Below are positions 10,396-22,009 of a stretch of 64,000 nucleotides of DNA, one piece after another. Under the pieces are notes generated by a model. That model saw only the letters and a list, made by a program, of their open reading frames with translations, had not been told where the DNA came from and made no database searches. Location of the stretch: positions 186,001-250,000 of the forward strand of contig JAOBSW010000955.1 of the NCBI GenBank assembly GCA_026214975.1, in the 5' to 3' direction. Position 1 is the stretch's first letter. The number at the start of each line of letters is the position of its first letter. Source of the DNA: Gentiana macrophylla (lineage: Eukaryota > Streptophyta > Magnoliopsida > Gentianales > Gentianaceae). Made by a program: the position numbers and the translations under genes.

Positions 10396-10860
10396 TGTTA
10401 TTACAGATCAATCAAGAAGTGATGGTGATTGTGAGTAAAGACAAGCAATTAACAAGTAAACAAACACATAAACAAGAAGAACATGGATTTAACGTTGTTT
10501 CCGGCAATGTGCCGACTTCTCCACGGATAAACGAGAATTATTTTATTATCACGAGAAAGTTACAATTACATTCATTTACAGATGATATTTATAGCCTTGG
10601 GAATAAAACCCTAACCGACAAAACAATCAACCCAGTAAATGACTGAAATACCCCAGAAGTAACTTCACCAAAATGGAAAACCATGCAAACTTGTTCTCCA
10701 AGTACGCTGAGAATTAAAATCAGCAACCCAAGCATTAGCAGGTTGATCACTCAGCAAATGACACAACTTAACACCAGACTTCTGCAATCTGCCTAACACT
10801 CTGCTGACCAGATCTTAGTTTCCACACAGATTCAGAAGCATAGTTTAAGTCACCATTACA
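10396..10860 (-). repeat. 5' LTR of copia element
   Basis: 465 bp, TGTTATTACAG to CACCATTACA, paired with 5781-6212 and followed by the ATGTT target duplication. Confidence 0.93.
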
Positions 10861-10865
10861 ATGTT

Positions 10866-11100
10866 TTCTCTTTGGCATGCTTTCATTAAAACCTGAGCCA
10901 TCTCCCATTTGTTTTAGTGTAGGGTTTTCTATCTTCTCTTGCTTCTTAGACCGGTCTTTCTTATCTTTCCCCTTAGAGGTAACATCCATATATTTACTTT
11001 GAATCTTTTCTCGAACCTTTTCTTGAATATCTTCCCCATTTTTGGCATCACCAACCACATGAATGAGGGTTTGTGTAATCTCTTCATTATATCTTTCCAT
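10866..11100 (-). pseudogene. Lysine-rich ORF interrupted by copia insertion
   Basis: The minus-strand frame starts at an ATG at 11100, with a TAA directly before it that may replace a glutamine codon. It encodes a charged, helical, lysine-rich stretch (YNEEITQTLIHVV, then VREKIQSKYMDVTSKGKDKK) and continues across the copia insertion into 5780-5704. No family recognised. FAR1-type C-terminal regions have a loosely similar look but I see no diagnostic motif. About 120 residues are visible in all, so it is probably the C-terminal part of a longer protein. Confidence 0.5.
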
Positions 11101-11173
11101 TTATCTCTTAGAAATATTAAGACATTCTCCCTCTACAAAAAATTCCTACAATTCCTACAAGTTTTCTAAGATC

Positions 11174-11341
11174 ATGGCATCCAAATCCAAATTGCAATAA
11201 AACAAGGATACCAAGGTGGAGTATGACAAAGAACAAATAATCACAAGGTTAATGAGAAACTTTGATGGATTTTTGATCAAATATAAGAATTACGCAATCG
11301 CAAATGATATTATCGTTGCTCGTAATGCACACAAATAGGAA
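11174..11341 (+). pseudogene. Relic ORF, part 1 (split by two LTR elements)
   Basis: Begins ATGGCATCCAAATCC and reads in one frame with a single early stop (after MASKSKLQ) through EYDKEQIITRLMRNFDGFLI and YKNYAIANDIIVARNAHK to the insertion point of the gypsy-like element. If that element is removed, the frame continues in 21836-22009 and, after removal of the second element, in 38911-38985. Together the pieces give about 140 codons with three in-frame stops before the final TGA. It resembles the N-terminal part of ORFs found in plant retroelements; see the entry at 21836. Confidence 0.6.
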
Positions 11342-13355
11342 TGTAACATCCCGACATTTCAGAAAGGGTAAAATAGTAATTGGGCATACACATTATGACC
11401 TAATTATTATTTATCCTATTCATTTAATTAAAAAAGATTTAATTAAAAAGGATTTAGTTATTTAATTAATGAATTAATTAATGGCTATAAAAATGAAATA
11501 ATACCCAAAATACCTTATTTGGTATCCTGCGCAATTCTGCAAAAAAAGGAGGTGACGCAAAACTGAAGAAAACAGACGCAGAATTGGCTGGAAGTGAGGA
11601 AGGGAATCTTCAATCGTGCGGCTAATTCGTCAGGAATTTGGGTAGACTGCAGAAGACAGAAATCAAAGTCTCATGAAGACGAACGTTTCCACCCAAAATT
11701 TTATCAATTTCATAAGTTTTCAGTTTAGCCCAAGTTTTTCGAAATCGTCGAGTTCGTTTCTTCAAAAATGCGTATCTTTTAATCCGTATCTTTTTTTCAG
11801 CCATGAGTAGTCGAAACGATCGCCTTGGAGCGTATATTATTCTAAAAATAGTTAAACAACAAATAATCCTTGTAATATTCAGTTTTACACACTTTTGCAG
11901 TTCGGTTTTTGACAAAAAAAATGGATTTTAGGGCTTACTTGTTGAGCAAGTAGGTTTTGGGTTTGAGGATCAAGAGTTTTAGCAGTCACTTGGAATTTTG
12001 CTTTGAAGATTGTTTGAAATTAAGGTAAGAGGCTCTTCCTAACGAATAATTATGGTTTTACAATGTTTAGGTTGAGTGTTAGTTGTAGCAAGGAATCATG
12101 TTTTATGTTGTAGTTAAAAATGTTGGGTGCTACGTGATGTTTAGTTATGTTTAAATCAGGTTTTTACTGTTTTTTATTTGTGATAGTTGATTTTAAACAT
12201 GTTTGATTTGGGTTAGAAATCGTTAAGTTGCAGAAAATCATGTTTAGGCTTTTCAGGTGCACTGCGCACGCATTCAACCCAGTTTTGGGTAAATGTTGTT
12301 TTAAGTTACGAGTCAAGTTTAAATGTTATTTCTTGATCTAATATTGCTAAATAAAAATGAACAAGCCTCGATTGAGTTTCTGATGCGTTTGGTTCCGGCA
12401 CCGGACGTACTCTTAAAGGGAGTTGAAGTTCCGGACCGTCGGAAATGCATGAAAGGGCTTGTGCTTTGATGAACTAGAGTTCATCAATGTCTGTGTATGT
12501 GCTAGGCCTTGTCCCTGTCTAGTGGTCTAGGAAAGAGAGTAGTGTATGTGAGGGAGCTTATTTGAAAACACTTAGGTGGCTAGTTAATTCACAATAATCA
12601 TTACTTAAGTGTAGTAAAAGATGAAACGTCATTTATTCTCGGTTAGGCACTGATTCATATCGGCGATGTGATATGTTCAGTAAAAGCGAACAACGTTCTT
12701 GGCCTATAAACGGCTGAATGGTAGTGGAGGAAATTTTCCGAATGTAAACGCATACCGGGGAGATCCCGGGACTATCGGTTTGAGTAATGATGTAACCAAG
12801 ATAAGCTAAGCTAGAAACATATAGTCATGACATGTTGATGGATATGGAGTGAACCCTAGATTGAGTCGGTCTTATAAAGATAACTTAATAATTAATAATA
12901 TGAACCTTTCCATTGTAGAACTTAGCTATTCATTAGCTTCTCACTTTTACTAAGTACTTTGTACTTACCTCCTTTGCATTTTCTTTTGTATGCATTGTGG
13001 GGTGAGAAGATGAACAAGCTAACCATGAAATTGTTGAGGACTACGAGGAAGACATTCGATGATGCTTTGTTTTACTTTTAATTCTAGACTTTGTAGACAA
13101 GTTGTACTTTCAAGACACCGTTCTTTGTAATCTTTGGAGAATCGTTGTTGTAGGTTAATTATTTCCATATTAAGAATTGTTACTTTCTATTCATAGTAGC
13201 ATATATGATTTTACCCAAGTCTTTTGGGCTTCCATTTGCTTTTATTTGATACGACGACGTAGAGGCTTGCGTATAATATTAAATTTATTTAATGTTATAT
13301 GCGCCGAACGTTCTCTTCCGGATAAGGGTTCGGTATCCGGGAGTGGTGTTTTACA
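11342..13355 (+). repeat. 5' LTR of Tekay-like element
   Basis: 2,014 bp, matching 19767-21830 along its whole length with scattered small differences. Near 12775 it lacks about 60 bp that the right LTR has near 21195-21265. Confidence 0.93.
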
Positions 13356-13357
13356 GT

Positions 13358-13369
13358 TGGTATCAGAGA
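13358..13369 (+). other. Primer-binding site, tRNA-Met type
   Basis: TGGTATCAGAGA two bases after the LTR end (TTTTACA-GT). Fits initiator tRNA-Met, as used by chromoviruses. Confidence 0.9.
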
Positions 13370-14042
13370 GAAACGTCCTTTATTTCCTAGGCTTCTTCCC
13401 TCTAAGATAAGACTTCTTTAGACTTTTTTGAACCCTTCTGATCGCCCTTGATCTTGGTGGTAAATTCTCGTAGGATTAGGAATCTTTAGCACGTGGTTAA
13501 GTTGCACTTGGACCAAGTGAAAAGTCTCCTTAGGTGAAGGTTGAGTTTTAAGCTCACATCTCTTATGTGATCCTCTTAAGTTTTGTTCCTTTCGTGAACC
13601 CTTATTAGGATCTCTCTTTCCTTTTGAAATCTTCGAATCCTTCTCTAATTTTCTTTCTTTTGAGGTTTTAATGCTTTCGTAATGCTACATTTGGTTCAAA
13701 TCTGTTCTTTGTAACTTGGTGTTATGCAAAATGAGTAAACGATGTTGTTCACGTTTCTACATGTCGTGTTATATCATTTTTTTTGTTCCAAGAATTCTGT
13801 AAATTTACAGAAACTTCGAAAATTGTCTTATCAACAATTTCTCTCTTTACATCAATTTAGTTTTAAATATGGATTGTTCACAAATTGTTTAACAAGGTGA
13901 GGTACTCTGTTCAGAAAATTCTGCAGCGGTACTCTAACTTATCATTCTGTTTTGAATAAGCTAAACACCTCCAAATGACTTGGATTTTTGATATATTGTA
14001 GAAAACATCATGAACTATAAATTTTTTTTTGGAACCAAGTGA
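13370..14042. other. Non-coding internal region, left part
   Basis: No ORF. The block at about 13790-14040 (ATGGATTGTTCACAAATTG ... CAGAAAATTCTGCAGCGG ... GATATATTGTAGAAAACAT) has a diverged second copy at about 16915-17140 (ATGGATTGTTCAGAACATT ... CAGAAAATCTGCAGCAGC ... TATATGTTGCAGACAAAAC), in the same orientation. Confidence 0.55.
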
Positions 14043-14047
14043 AAATT

Positions 14048-15742
14048 TGTTGGAAATAAAATTTATGTTTTGATGATGATTCATCGCTTAATCAGTTATT
14101 GTTACTAACCCCATTGATGAAGTGTCATAACTAGCTGTTATAGTGCAAAGCAAAGAGATGTCTAGAGATTAATGTATAGGACTTTATAGAGTCTGATATT
14201 TGTATGGTTAAATCAGACAAGCACTGTAATAGTTCTAGGCTATGAACTGGGAAAATAAGAAACTGAGATTTAGTTAAACTGAGATTCAATAAGAAACTGA
14301 AAGACAGAGCACACCAACATGAAAACTGAAGAAGGCAAGGGACACAGACTCAGTTGTCTTATCTAGAAGATCGAAGAAATGAGGGTCACAGACTCAGTTA
14401 TATTAGATTGAAGAACTGAGGGTTCAAACTTAGTTATGAAGACTGCGTGGAGACTGTAAAGTTAGACTTCAGGCAAGATTGTGGTGACCTGAACTGACTT
14501 TATGGATCTTGTATGAAGACCTAAGAGTCATAAGGAAAATGAATTCTTAGAAGATAATGAGTTATGGTGTACACTGATTAAGCCAATTATAATCAGATGA
14601 AAAACTGGAGTACTGATATTTTCAAATCTCAGTTATTGCTCCAAATCAGTCAAGAAACTGACAAGTGATAATCTCAGTATAAAACTGATAAGGAAACTCA
14701 GTTTTATATGTCAGTCATTCAATAAGCTAATAGTATAGTCGAACGTTGTAAAGGAAGCAATTCTATTGGATGAAACACTGACAAAGCAGAACGGTCACAA
14801 AAAATAGCCGTTACAAGATTCAAGCAGGATGAACGTTAGACAAACCCCTATAAATAGACTACCCTTACAACAACCAAAGAAAGCAGGAAAAATAACAAGA
14901 ATCTATCTAGAAAAGAAAGATCAAATTAAAGGGGGAAAAGCAAATTTCAAAAGAACTCCTGCCAAGTACTTAATGCAAAATGAAGAAGTTTAAGAGCTTT
15001 CAAACAGAATCAAGATCTATTATTTGAAGAAGCACAGAGCCGTGCATAACTTACTTATCTAGAAGAAAAGCTCAAATCACAATTGAATCATAGTTATTGA
15101 TTCTAGTCTCAACTTTGATTCCATCAAAGGTTTAGACTGTGAAACACCAAGAAGGTGTGAAGGACAGTTGAGTGTAGTCAGGAAGACTGTGTTTGTGATG
15201 AGATGGTGAAGAGGCAATTCTACCCTCCAAGGACCAGTGTTTCAAACAATTGAAGAGCAGCAATCCTACCTGTTCTACAAGTGTTTAGATAGTGAAGCTA
15301 TGAATTAGTCAAGGACTATCAGTTTAGAACTTTTTGTAACCGGGCCATCTCAAAGAAGTTCTAGTGGAATTTTCCTCCGCATCACATGGGAAGAGAGGAC
15401 GTACATGATTACACCACCTGGAACCTCTATAATATTTGTCTTATTTACTTTACGCATTCATTTATTTCGTAACAATTTTAATTATCAGTTTGTTAAGATA
15501 AAGGCTAGTTTTATCCGCTGCCAGTTGACTAAACTAAGAATAAGTCAGTATTGACTTATACTCAGTTGAGTTAGCTAAACTCCATACAAGTTAATGGACA
15601 GGAACAAAACTGAACTGAGTATCAGTTTGAGTTTCGGAGAAACTCAGTTCCTGGTGCACTTTCAGCTTTAGAAAAGTGTTTTTGGGGACAAGTTTATTCA
15701 CCCCCCCTCTAAACTTGTGTTAGCCTTTCCAAGGGACCAACA
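14048..15742 (+). mobile_element. Solo LTR of the SIRE-like copia family
   Basis: 1,695 bp, TGTTGGAAATAAAATTTATG to GGGACCAACA, flanked by a perfect AAATT duplication (14043-14047 and 15743-15747). It is the reverse complement, along its length, of the LTRs at 22010-28759 and 37196-38905. A TATA box TATAAATAG lies at 14849-14857. With no internal region between copies it is a solo LTR left by LTR-LTR recombination. It carries unusually many ACTGA/TCAGT words (see findings). Confidence 0.95.
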
Positions 15743-15747
15743 AAATT

Positions 15748-18700
15748 CATTTTGGTCTTAGCACAATCTGCAACACACGACATTTTATGAAGTCCTGTAA
15801 TTTTTTGAGAGCTTATAGCAGTAGATGAAAAGAATTATTTTGACCAACCTATGGCTTTCCAAAAATTTTGATTTTTGAAAATCATATGTAAAACTTATAT
15901 ACTCACAAATTTCTCGTTACCTCATTTCAAAATCAGTTCAGTTTGTTTTGTGCAAATCAGTTATTTAATTGTTTATGTATGCACCCGAATTTCTCAAAAC
16001 CATTTTAGTCCTCTGGTCAAGAAATGATAGATGTCTTTCTTTCACCCTGTAAGTTATAGTGTAGTAGGTTATAGGAGATGAGAATACTTTGATTTCTCTG
16101 ATTCTTAAGCTAGTTGTTACCCAGGATAAGAAGTTTGGTAGGTTGAGACGAGGTGTTATCCTTATAGTGCTCCTCGATGGCAAGAAACGATTGCGTGGTG
16201 GTTTTCTAATCTTATGTCTTTATTAATAAGGTTCTCTTTTATAATCATCTAGTTTCCTACTTGGTTATCTCGATTTCAAATGTTTCCCCATCCATACTAA
16301 TTGTAACCCATGTTCTAGGTAAATCCTCCATTTGAAACTTCTGAAGCTTCTGAAACTTGGTAAAAGTCCCTTATTGCGAAGTTTTTTTTCCAAGAGTGTA
16401 CATTCTTTGAAGTGCCTTATTTCTTTATGATATTTTCATCGTGTCAAATGCTTGATTTAAGGAAAATAAGCTTCTCATCCTTCGAACTATTTGAACTGAC
16501 AATTGCATGTCCTTCCAACTATGTCATGTTAAGCTATTTCGGGGCAACACACCTTTGCATCCTAGTGATTACCATTAATGCATCCCCTACAAGATGTTTT
16601 AGTACATACAAATATTTGTTTAAACACTAGACTCTACAAATCCTCCATTTTCTATTTTTGCTATCGCTTGGTTTATGTTTACCAAAATTCTTTGGCCTTG
16701 CTTTGCTCGAGATGGGTTCCACACGAACTTCATATGAAAATTTTATTCTTTCCAAGTACTCCTCACTTGTTTCAACCAATAGTGTTAAAGGTCTCCTACT
16801 TTGGCACATAGATTTCATCATCCTCGTGTTTTGCTTTATTCAACATGAGTGAATGCTTTTGTTTCCGTGTTTTTCTTTCAGGTTAAACCACTTACCGTGC
16901 TTTAAAAATTTTGAAAATTTTCCACAATATAGAACGAAGTCTTTTCTACAATTTCTCCTTTTACACGAACTCAATAATTGTTATGGATTGTTCAGAACAT
17001 TCATGTTTATGCTGGAGACTCTGTCCAGAAAATCTGCAGCAGCACCTTCACTTCTTCTTCTGTTTTGGACAGTTTAACATTTTCAAATTACCTGAATTTT
17101 TTATATGTTGCAGACAAAACATTTATCTACAATATTAAGTTTTGAATTAAGTCCAGATTTTTTTTCGTTTGATCTTGATTTTCAATTCAACTAAGTATTT
17201 ACTAATCTGAAAATTCTGACACCTTGTGGAATCGTCAGAAATAATTGTTTTTGACCGACTTATCTCATTCAAAAATTCCAATATTTTTCTATCTCTTAGG
17301 AAACTCCAGTATATAAATCTTTTCTCTTTGGATTATGCTCAAATTCCTCTTTGTTTGTTCTGTGTAAATTGATAATGTCAAATCCGGAGTAAATATCATA
17401 CACATCAACCTAAAAGGAATTCTCACATCTTTGACTTAGGGTTTGGGCTAAGAGGGTAGTAGGTTATAATTTTTATGTTTTAGGATTTCCCCCAAAGTTT
17501 GATCTCCTGCTGAGTTAAATCTTTTAGTAGGATGCATGTAAAGCTAACGTTATAGTTTATTTTGTAGTTTTACACAAGAACCAAGATGCTATCCTCCAAC
17601 ACGCCATGTTTGATGTTTAGACCCTTTTTGTTCCTTTTGTAATTATACCTTTTCTGGTAATTTATTTCTCATGTAATCCCTCACTTGAGATCTTTAAATT
17701 CAACAAATCATCTCCACGTGTTGACATGAATTACCTCAGAAACATATCGCCTTAAGCCCTTCTTCTAAAATGTTCTTACCTTCTCATTTTTCAAATAAAG
17801 AAAAAGTTCTCTTCAAAATTCTACATTGTTGAACTCTCATCATTTATTTCAAATTCAAATTTGACTAAGCCTTCTGATGTTAGAACATTTTTTATTACTT
17901 GTGTTCATTCTCAGCTCCCCTCCTAAGGGTAGTGTCGATGTTGTAACTATTTCACATAATGCTGCATGTTCTTTTAAGGTATGCATATCTTCTTTAGCCG
18001 GTCAAATTTTTAAGTCTACCATGACATTCCTTTTCAATTACCTACCCTTAACAATCTAGCAATTTATGCCAAACCAGTTTCAAGCAGAAGATAGTCATTT
18101 ACCAAGATGTCATTCGGGCCATTCTTGCCGGTCAACATTTGAACTCCAAAACTTCTATTGAATTTCAATTCATATTATTGTACCTTGTACACTTCAGTTT
18201 TTAAACCTGATTCAGACCATTTAGAGCCATGAATCACCGGATGCATCTTTTGACACTTCCTCTTATGTCTTGACGTTTCTATTACAATTTTGTTACAACG
18301 GTTGAAATGCCTATTTTGTTTTAACCTCTTCATTTTCGCATGAGGAATAACCTTAAGCATTTTAACCTATTCCACTCAAGTAGTGCAAGCTTGAACCCTT
18401 TATTTGAATCATCAATGATCGTTTAAACTTCCTTTGAAAAATTTGAATTAGTTCTTTGAAATCAAACCTTATCCGACAATTCTTAAGAGTCGTTTCTTCT
18501 TCACTTGAAAGCTCGTTTATCGCATAATTTTTCAAAATTTTAATTTTCCCTTACATTGTCATGAGGAAAACACTATCTCCTTTTCAATCTTGAAATAACC
18601 TCTGTTTGAATAATGCAGACTTTGATTTTTCCATGACAAGTTCCTTTTATTGCATTTTGAGACCTTTTGATGTACTCGTTTTGTCTCTAAAGCTCCTGCA

Positions 18701-18900
18701 TGTTGAGATTATGCCCTCTTTTGATTTCTAAATGGTTTAGTCTTCATGGTGCTCAACCTGTCACCATCAAACTCTGTTTGTTTTTCCAAGCTAACCCTTA
18801 TTGTCATAAGGATTGGATCAGATCGTTAGAGAGAAAGTATGGAAAATGAATTTTCTCCATCCCAATGAGACTCATAAGTCCTTTAGCTGGGATCATTGTG
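15748..18900. other. Non-coding internal region, right part
   Basis: About 3.1 kb without a supported coding region. T-rich on the plus strand. It includes the second copies of the internal repeat described at 13370-14042, and a further related pair near 15770-15860 and 17205-17290 (TTTTGACCAACCTATGGCTT against TTTTGACCGACTTATCTCAT). This suggests that the internal region grew by an old segmental duplication of at least 1.3 kb. Confidence 0.5.
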
Positions 18901-19028
18901 GTTCTACAACAAGTTTATGTCAAAGTGATGAATGAAGCCACAAGATAGCAGTTGCAATCATCCGGAGAATCCATGATGCACAGGGAGTTGGAACAGTACC
19001 ACTGATGATCTTTCATGATGATAGAGAT

Positions 19029-19250
19029 AGAAATGTTGTCTACAACAATGGTTACCACGTCAACATCCAGATGTCAACATTTGAAGCTCTGCATGGAAGA
19101 AATCATAGAACTCCAGTTTTCTGGGTTGAAGTGGAGCAAAGACAAAATACGAGACCAGAGTTGACACATCAAGCTAACGAGAAGATTTAAGTGGATCGTC
19201 GCAACCTCAAGTTGGCTCAAGACATATATAAGAGTGGTGAAGATGGAAGA
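19029..19250 (+). pseudogene. Ty3/gypsy integrase relic
   Basis: One plus-strand frame reads YNNGYHVNIQMSTFEALHGR, then NHRTPVFWVEVEQRQ, then RPELTHQANEKI, a stop, and RRNLKLAQDIYKSGEDG. This lines up with the end of the gypsy integrase core and the region after it (family words AYNNSYHASIQMAPYEALYG, CRTPLCWDEVGE, GPELVQ, RLKTAQSRQKSYAD). Sequence before YNNGYH is not integrase-like, so the catalytic core is deleted. It is the only direct proof that this element descends from a coding gypsy element. Confidence 0.88.
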
Positions 19251-19363
19251 TGAAGACGGTTTGGGTCTGAAGTGAAGATAAAGTGTATCTAAAGACGTCC
19301 CTCTTGTGCCAAGATGAAATAATGCTTAACCAATGATGATGTGGAAGCAAGCGTGGACCTCAT

Positions 19364-19711
19364 AGTAATTGAAGATATCTTCATGTTTGCAGAAGAAACG
19401 AGTGCACTTTGGAGTGGTGGAAAAAGAAAGTCAAGGAAGAAGACGTACAACTAGATTTGGTTCAATAAAGCAGACACACAACGGCAAAGACGACATGAGA
19501 GTTAAAAGACGAGACGTTTTGCAAGTCCAGGTTTCAAGTAATTGAAGATTCTTCATGTATGCGGAAGAAACGAGTGCACTTTGGAGTGGTGGATAAAGAA
19601 AGTCAAGGAAGAAGACGTACAACTAGATTTGGTTCAATAAAGCAGACACACAAAGGCAAAGATGACATGAGAGTTTAAAGACGAGACGTTCTGCAAGTCC
19701 AGGGTTCAAGT
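19364..19711. repeat. Tandem duplication, two units of about 173 bp
   Basis: Units 19364-19536 and 19537-19711 both run from AGTAATTGAAGAT through GAAGAAACGAGTGCACTTTG, AAGTCAAGGAAGAAGACGTA and TTCAATAAAGCAGACACACA to TGCAAGTCCAGG. They are nearly identical, so the duplication is more recent than the decay of the integrase. It lies between the integrase relic and the PPT. Confidence 0.92.
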
Positions 19712-19753
19712 ACCTCTCGGTTACATCCAAGTTTCGAGGATGAAACTCCTCTT

Positions 19754-19766
19754 AAGAGGGGAGGAA
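19754..19766 (+). other. Polypurine tract of Tekay-like element
   Basis: AAGAGGGGAGGAA directly before the right LTR (TGTAACATCC), preceded by GGATGAAACTCCTCTT, a context common in Tekay/Del elements. Confidence 0.92.
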
Positions 19767-21830
19767 TGTAACATCCCGACTTTTCAGAAAGGGTAAAATA
19801 GTAATTGGGCATACATATTACGACCTAATTATTATTTATCCTATTCATTTAATTAAAAAAGATTTAATTAAAAGGGATTTAGTTATTTAAGTAATGAATT
19901 AATTAATGGCTATAAAAAAGAAATAATACACAAAATACCTTATATGGTATCATGCGCAATTCTGGAAAAAAAAAGAGGCGACGCAAAACAGAAGAAAACA
20001 GACGCGGAATTGGCTGGAAGCGGGGGAAGGGAATCTTCAATCGTTCGGCTAATCTGTCAGGAATTTAGGCAGACCGCAGAAAACAGAAATCATAGTCTCA
20101 TCAAGAAGAACGTTTCCACCCAAACTTTTCTCAATTTCATAAGTTTTCAGTTTAGCCTTAGTTTTTCGTAATCGTCGAGTTAGTTTCTTCAAAAAATCGT
20201 ATCTTTTAATCCGCAGCTTTGTTTTTCAGCCATGAGTAGTCAAAATGATCATCTTGGAGCTTATATTATTCTAAAAATAGTTCCACATCAAATAATCGAG
20301 GTAATATTCAGTTTTACACACTTTTATAGTTCGGTTTTTGACAAAAAATAGGATTTTAGGGCTTATTTTTTGAGAAAGTAGCTTTTGGGTTTGAGGATCA
20401 AGAGTTGTAGAAGTCACTTGGCATTTTGCGTTGAAGATTGTTTGAAATTTAGGTAAGAGGCTCTTCCTAACGAATAATTAGGGTTTTACAATGTTTAGGT
20501 AGTGTGTTAGTTGTAGCAAGGAATCATGTTTTATGTTGTAGTTAAAAAATATTGTGTGCAATGTGATGTTTAGTTATGTTTAAATCATGTTTTAACTGAT
20601 GTTTCTTTGTGATAGTTGATGTTAAACATGTTTGATTTGGGTTAGAAATCGTTAAGTTGCAGAAAATCATGTTTAGGCTTTTCAGGTGCAATCATTCAGC
20701 CCAGTTTTGGGTAAATGTTGTTTTAAGTTACGAGTCCAGTTTGAATGTTATTTCCTGATCTAATAATACTAAATGAAAATGAACAAGCCTTGATTGAGTT
20801 TCTGATAAGTTTGGTTCCTGCACCGGACGTACTCTTAGAGAGAGTTGAAGTTCGGGACCGTCAGAAAGGCATGAAAGGGCTTGTGCTTTGATGAACTAGA
20901 GTTCATCAATGTCTGTGTATGTGCTAGGCATTTTCCGTGTCTAGTGGTCTAGGAAAGAGAGTAGTGTATGTGAGGGAGCATACTTGAAAACACATCGGTG
21001 GCTAGTTAATTCACAATAATCATTACTTAAGTGTAGTAAAAGATGAAACGTCATTTATTCTCGGTTAGGCACTGATTCATATCGGCGATGTGATACGTTC
21101 AGTAAAAATGAACAACGCTGCTGGCCTATAAACGACTGAATGGCAGTGGAGGAAATTCGCCGAAAGTATACGCATGCCAAGGAGATCCCGAACAACCGGT
21201 GCTATTCACCGTAGTTGGCAAGTACATCTCGTGGTGGAATTTGCATCATGCATAGTGCCCTAGAGTAATGATGTAACCAAGATAAGCTAAGCTAGAAACG
21301 TATAGTCATGACATGTTGATGGACATGGAGTGAACCCTAGATTGAGTAGGTCTTATAAAGAGAACTTAATAATTAATAATATGAACCTTTCCATTGTAGA
21401 ACTTAGTTATTCATTAGCTTCTCACTTTACTAAGTACTTTGTACTTACCTGCTTTGCATTTTCTTTTGTATGCATTGTGGGGTGAAAAGACGAACATGCT
21501 GACCATGAGTTTGTTGAGGACTACGAGGAAGACATTCAATGATGCTTTGTTTACTTTTAATTCTAAACTTTGTAGACAAGTTGTACTTGCAAGACACCGT
21601 TCTTTGTAATCTTTGGAGAGTCGTTGTTGTAAGTTAATTATTTCCATCTTAAGAATGTTTACTTTCTATTCATAGTTGCATTTATGATTTTACCCGAGTC
21701 TTTTGGGCTTCCGTTTGCTTTTATTTGATACGATGACGTAAAGGCTTGAGTATAATATTAAATTTATTTAATGCTATACGCGCTGAACGTTCTCTTCCGG
21801 ATAAGGGGTATCCGGGAGCGGGGCGTTACA
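19767..21830 (+). repeat. 3' LTR of Tekay-like element
   Basis: 2,064 bp, TGTAACATCCCGACTTTTCA to GGGGCGTTACA. Partner of 11342-13355. Confidence 0.93.
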
Positions 21831-21835
21831 AAGAA

Positions 21836-22009
21836 GAATTCTTAAATGCGAACATTTCAAATTTTATTCATGCAAATCATGTAGAATTCTAGACAAATGT
21901 CGAAGTTAAAGATGTCTCTATAGATTCAAAGGTTAATGGGAAAGCCATTAAAGTAAACACAGATTTACTTCATCAATATTTGGGCTTTAAAAATAACGGA
22001 GATGGTAAA
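21836..22009 (+). pseudogene. Relic ORF, part 2
   Basis: Continues part 1 in frame after the gypsy-like element: FLNANISNFIHANHVEF, a stop, then VEVKDVSIDSKVNGKAIKVN and LLHQYLGFKNNGDGK up to the SIRE-like insertion at 22010. The wording (V-x-G-x-x-I-x-V-N, then LL...LGF.N) is the same style as the extra ORF inside the neighbouring element (VHGDRIVLNERVMRSLFGFT, near 31000). Both look like the uncharacterised plant transposon protein domain that is frequent in plant retroelement-associated ORFs. That family label is from memory and needs a profile search. Confidence 0.6.

Larger units (their letters stand above)
5781..10860 (-). mobile_element. Ty1/copia LTR retrotransposon, complete but decayed
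   Basis: Full-length minus-strand element of about 5.1 kb. Its LTRs begin TGTTATTAC and end CCATTACA, and it is flanked by the perfect 5-bp duplication ATGTT (5776-5780 and 10861-10865). The primer-binding site next to the right LTR matches initiator tRNA-Met. Domains in coding order (right to left) are gag, zinc knuckle, protease, integrase, RT and RNase H, which is the copia order with integrase before RT. All domains are present in outline but cut by many stops and frameshifts, so the copy cannot be autonomous. Gag and RNase H wording is closest to the Tnt1-like group as I know it. Confidence 0.95.
11342..21830 (+). mobile_element. Ty3/gypsy Tekay/Del-like LTR element, nearly non-coding
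   Basis: 10.5 kb including a solo LTR inside it. LTRs start TGTAACATCCCGAC and end GGTGTTTTACA or GGCGTTACA. Flanks are AGGAA (11337-11341) and AAGAA (21831-21835), a 5-bp duplication with one change. It has a tRNA-Met-type PBS after the left LTR and a perfect polypurine tract before the right one, so the orientation is plus. The end sequences and the tract AAGAGGGGAGGAA are typical of the Tekay/Del chromovirus lineage. The internal part, about 4.7 kb once the solo LTR is taken out, has only one recognisable coding relic (integrase, 19029-19250). It is therefore a non-autonomous, LARD-like derivative. Confidence 0.9.
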
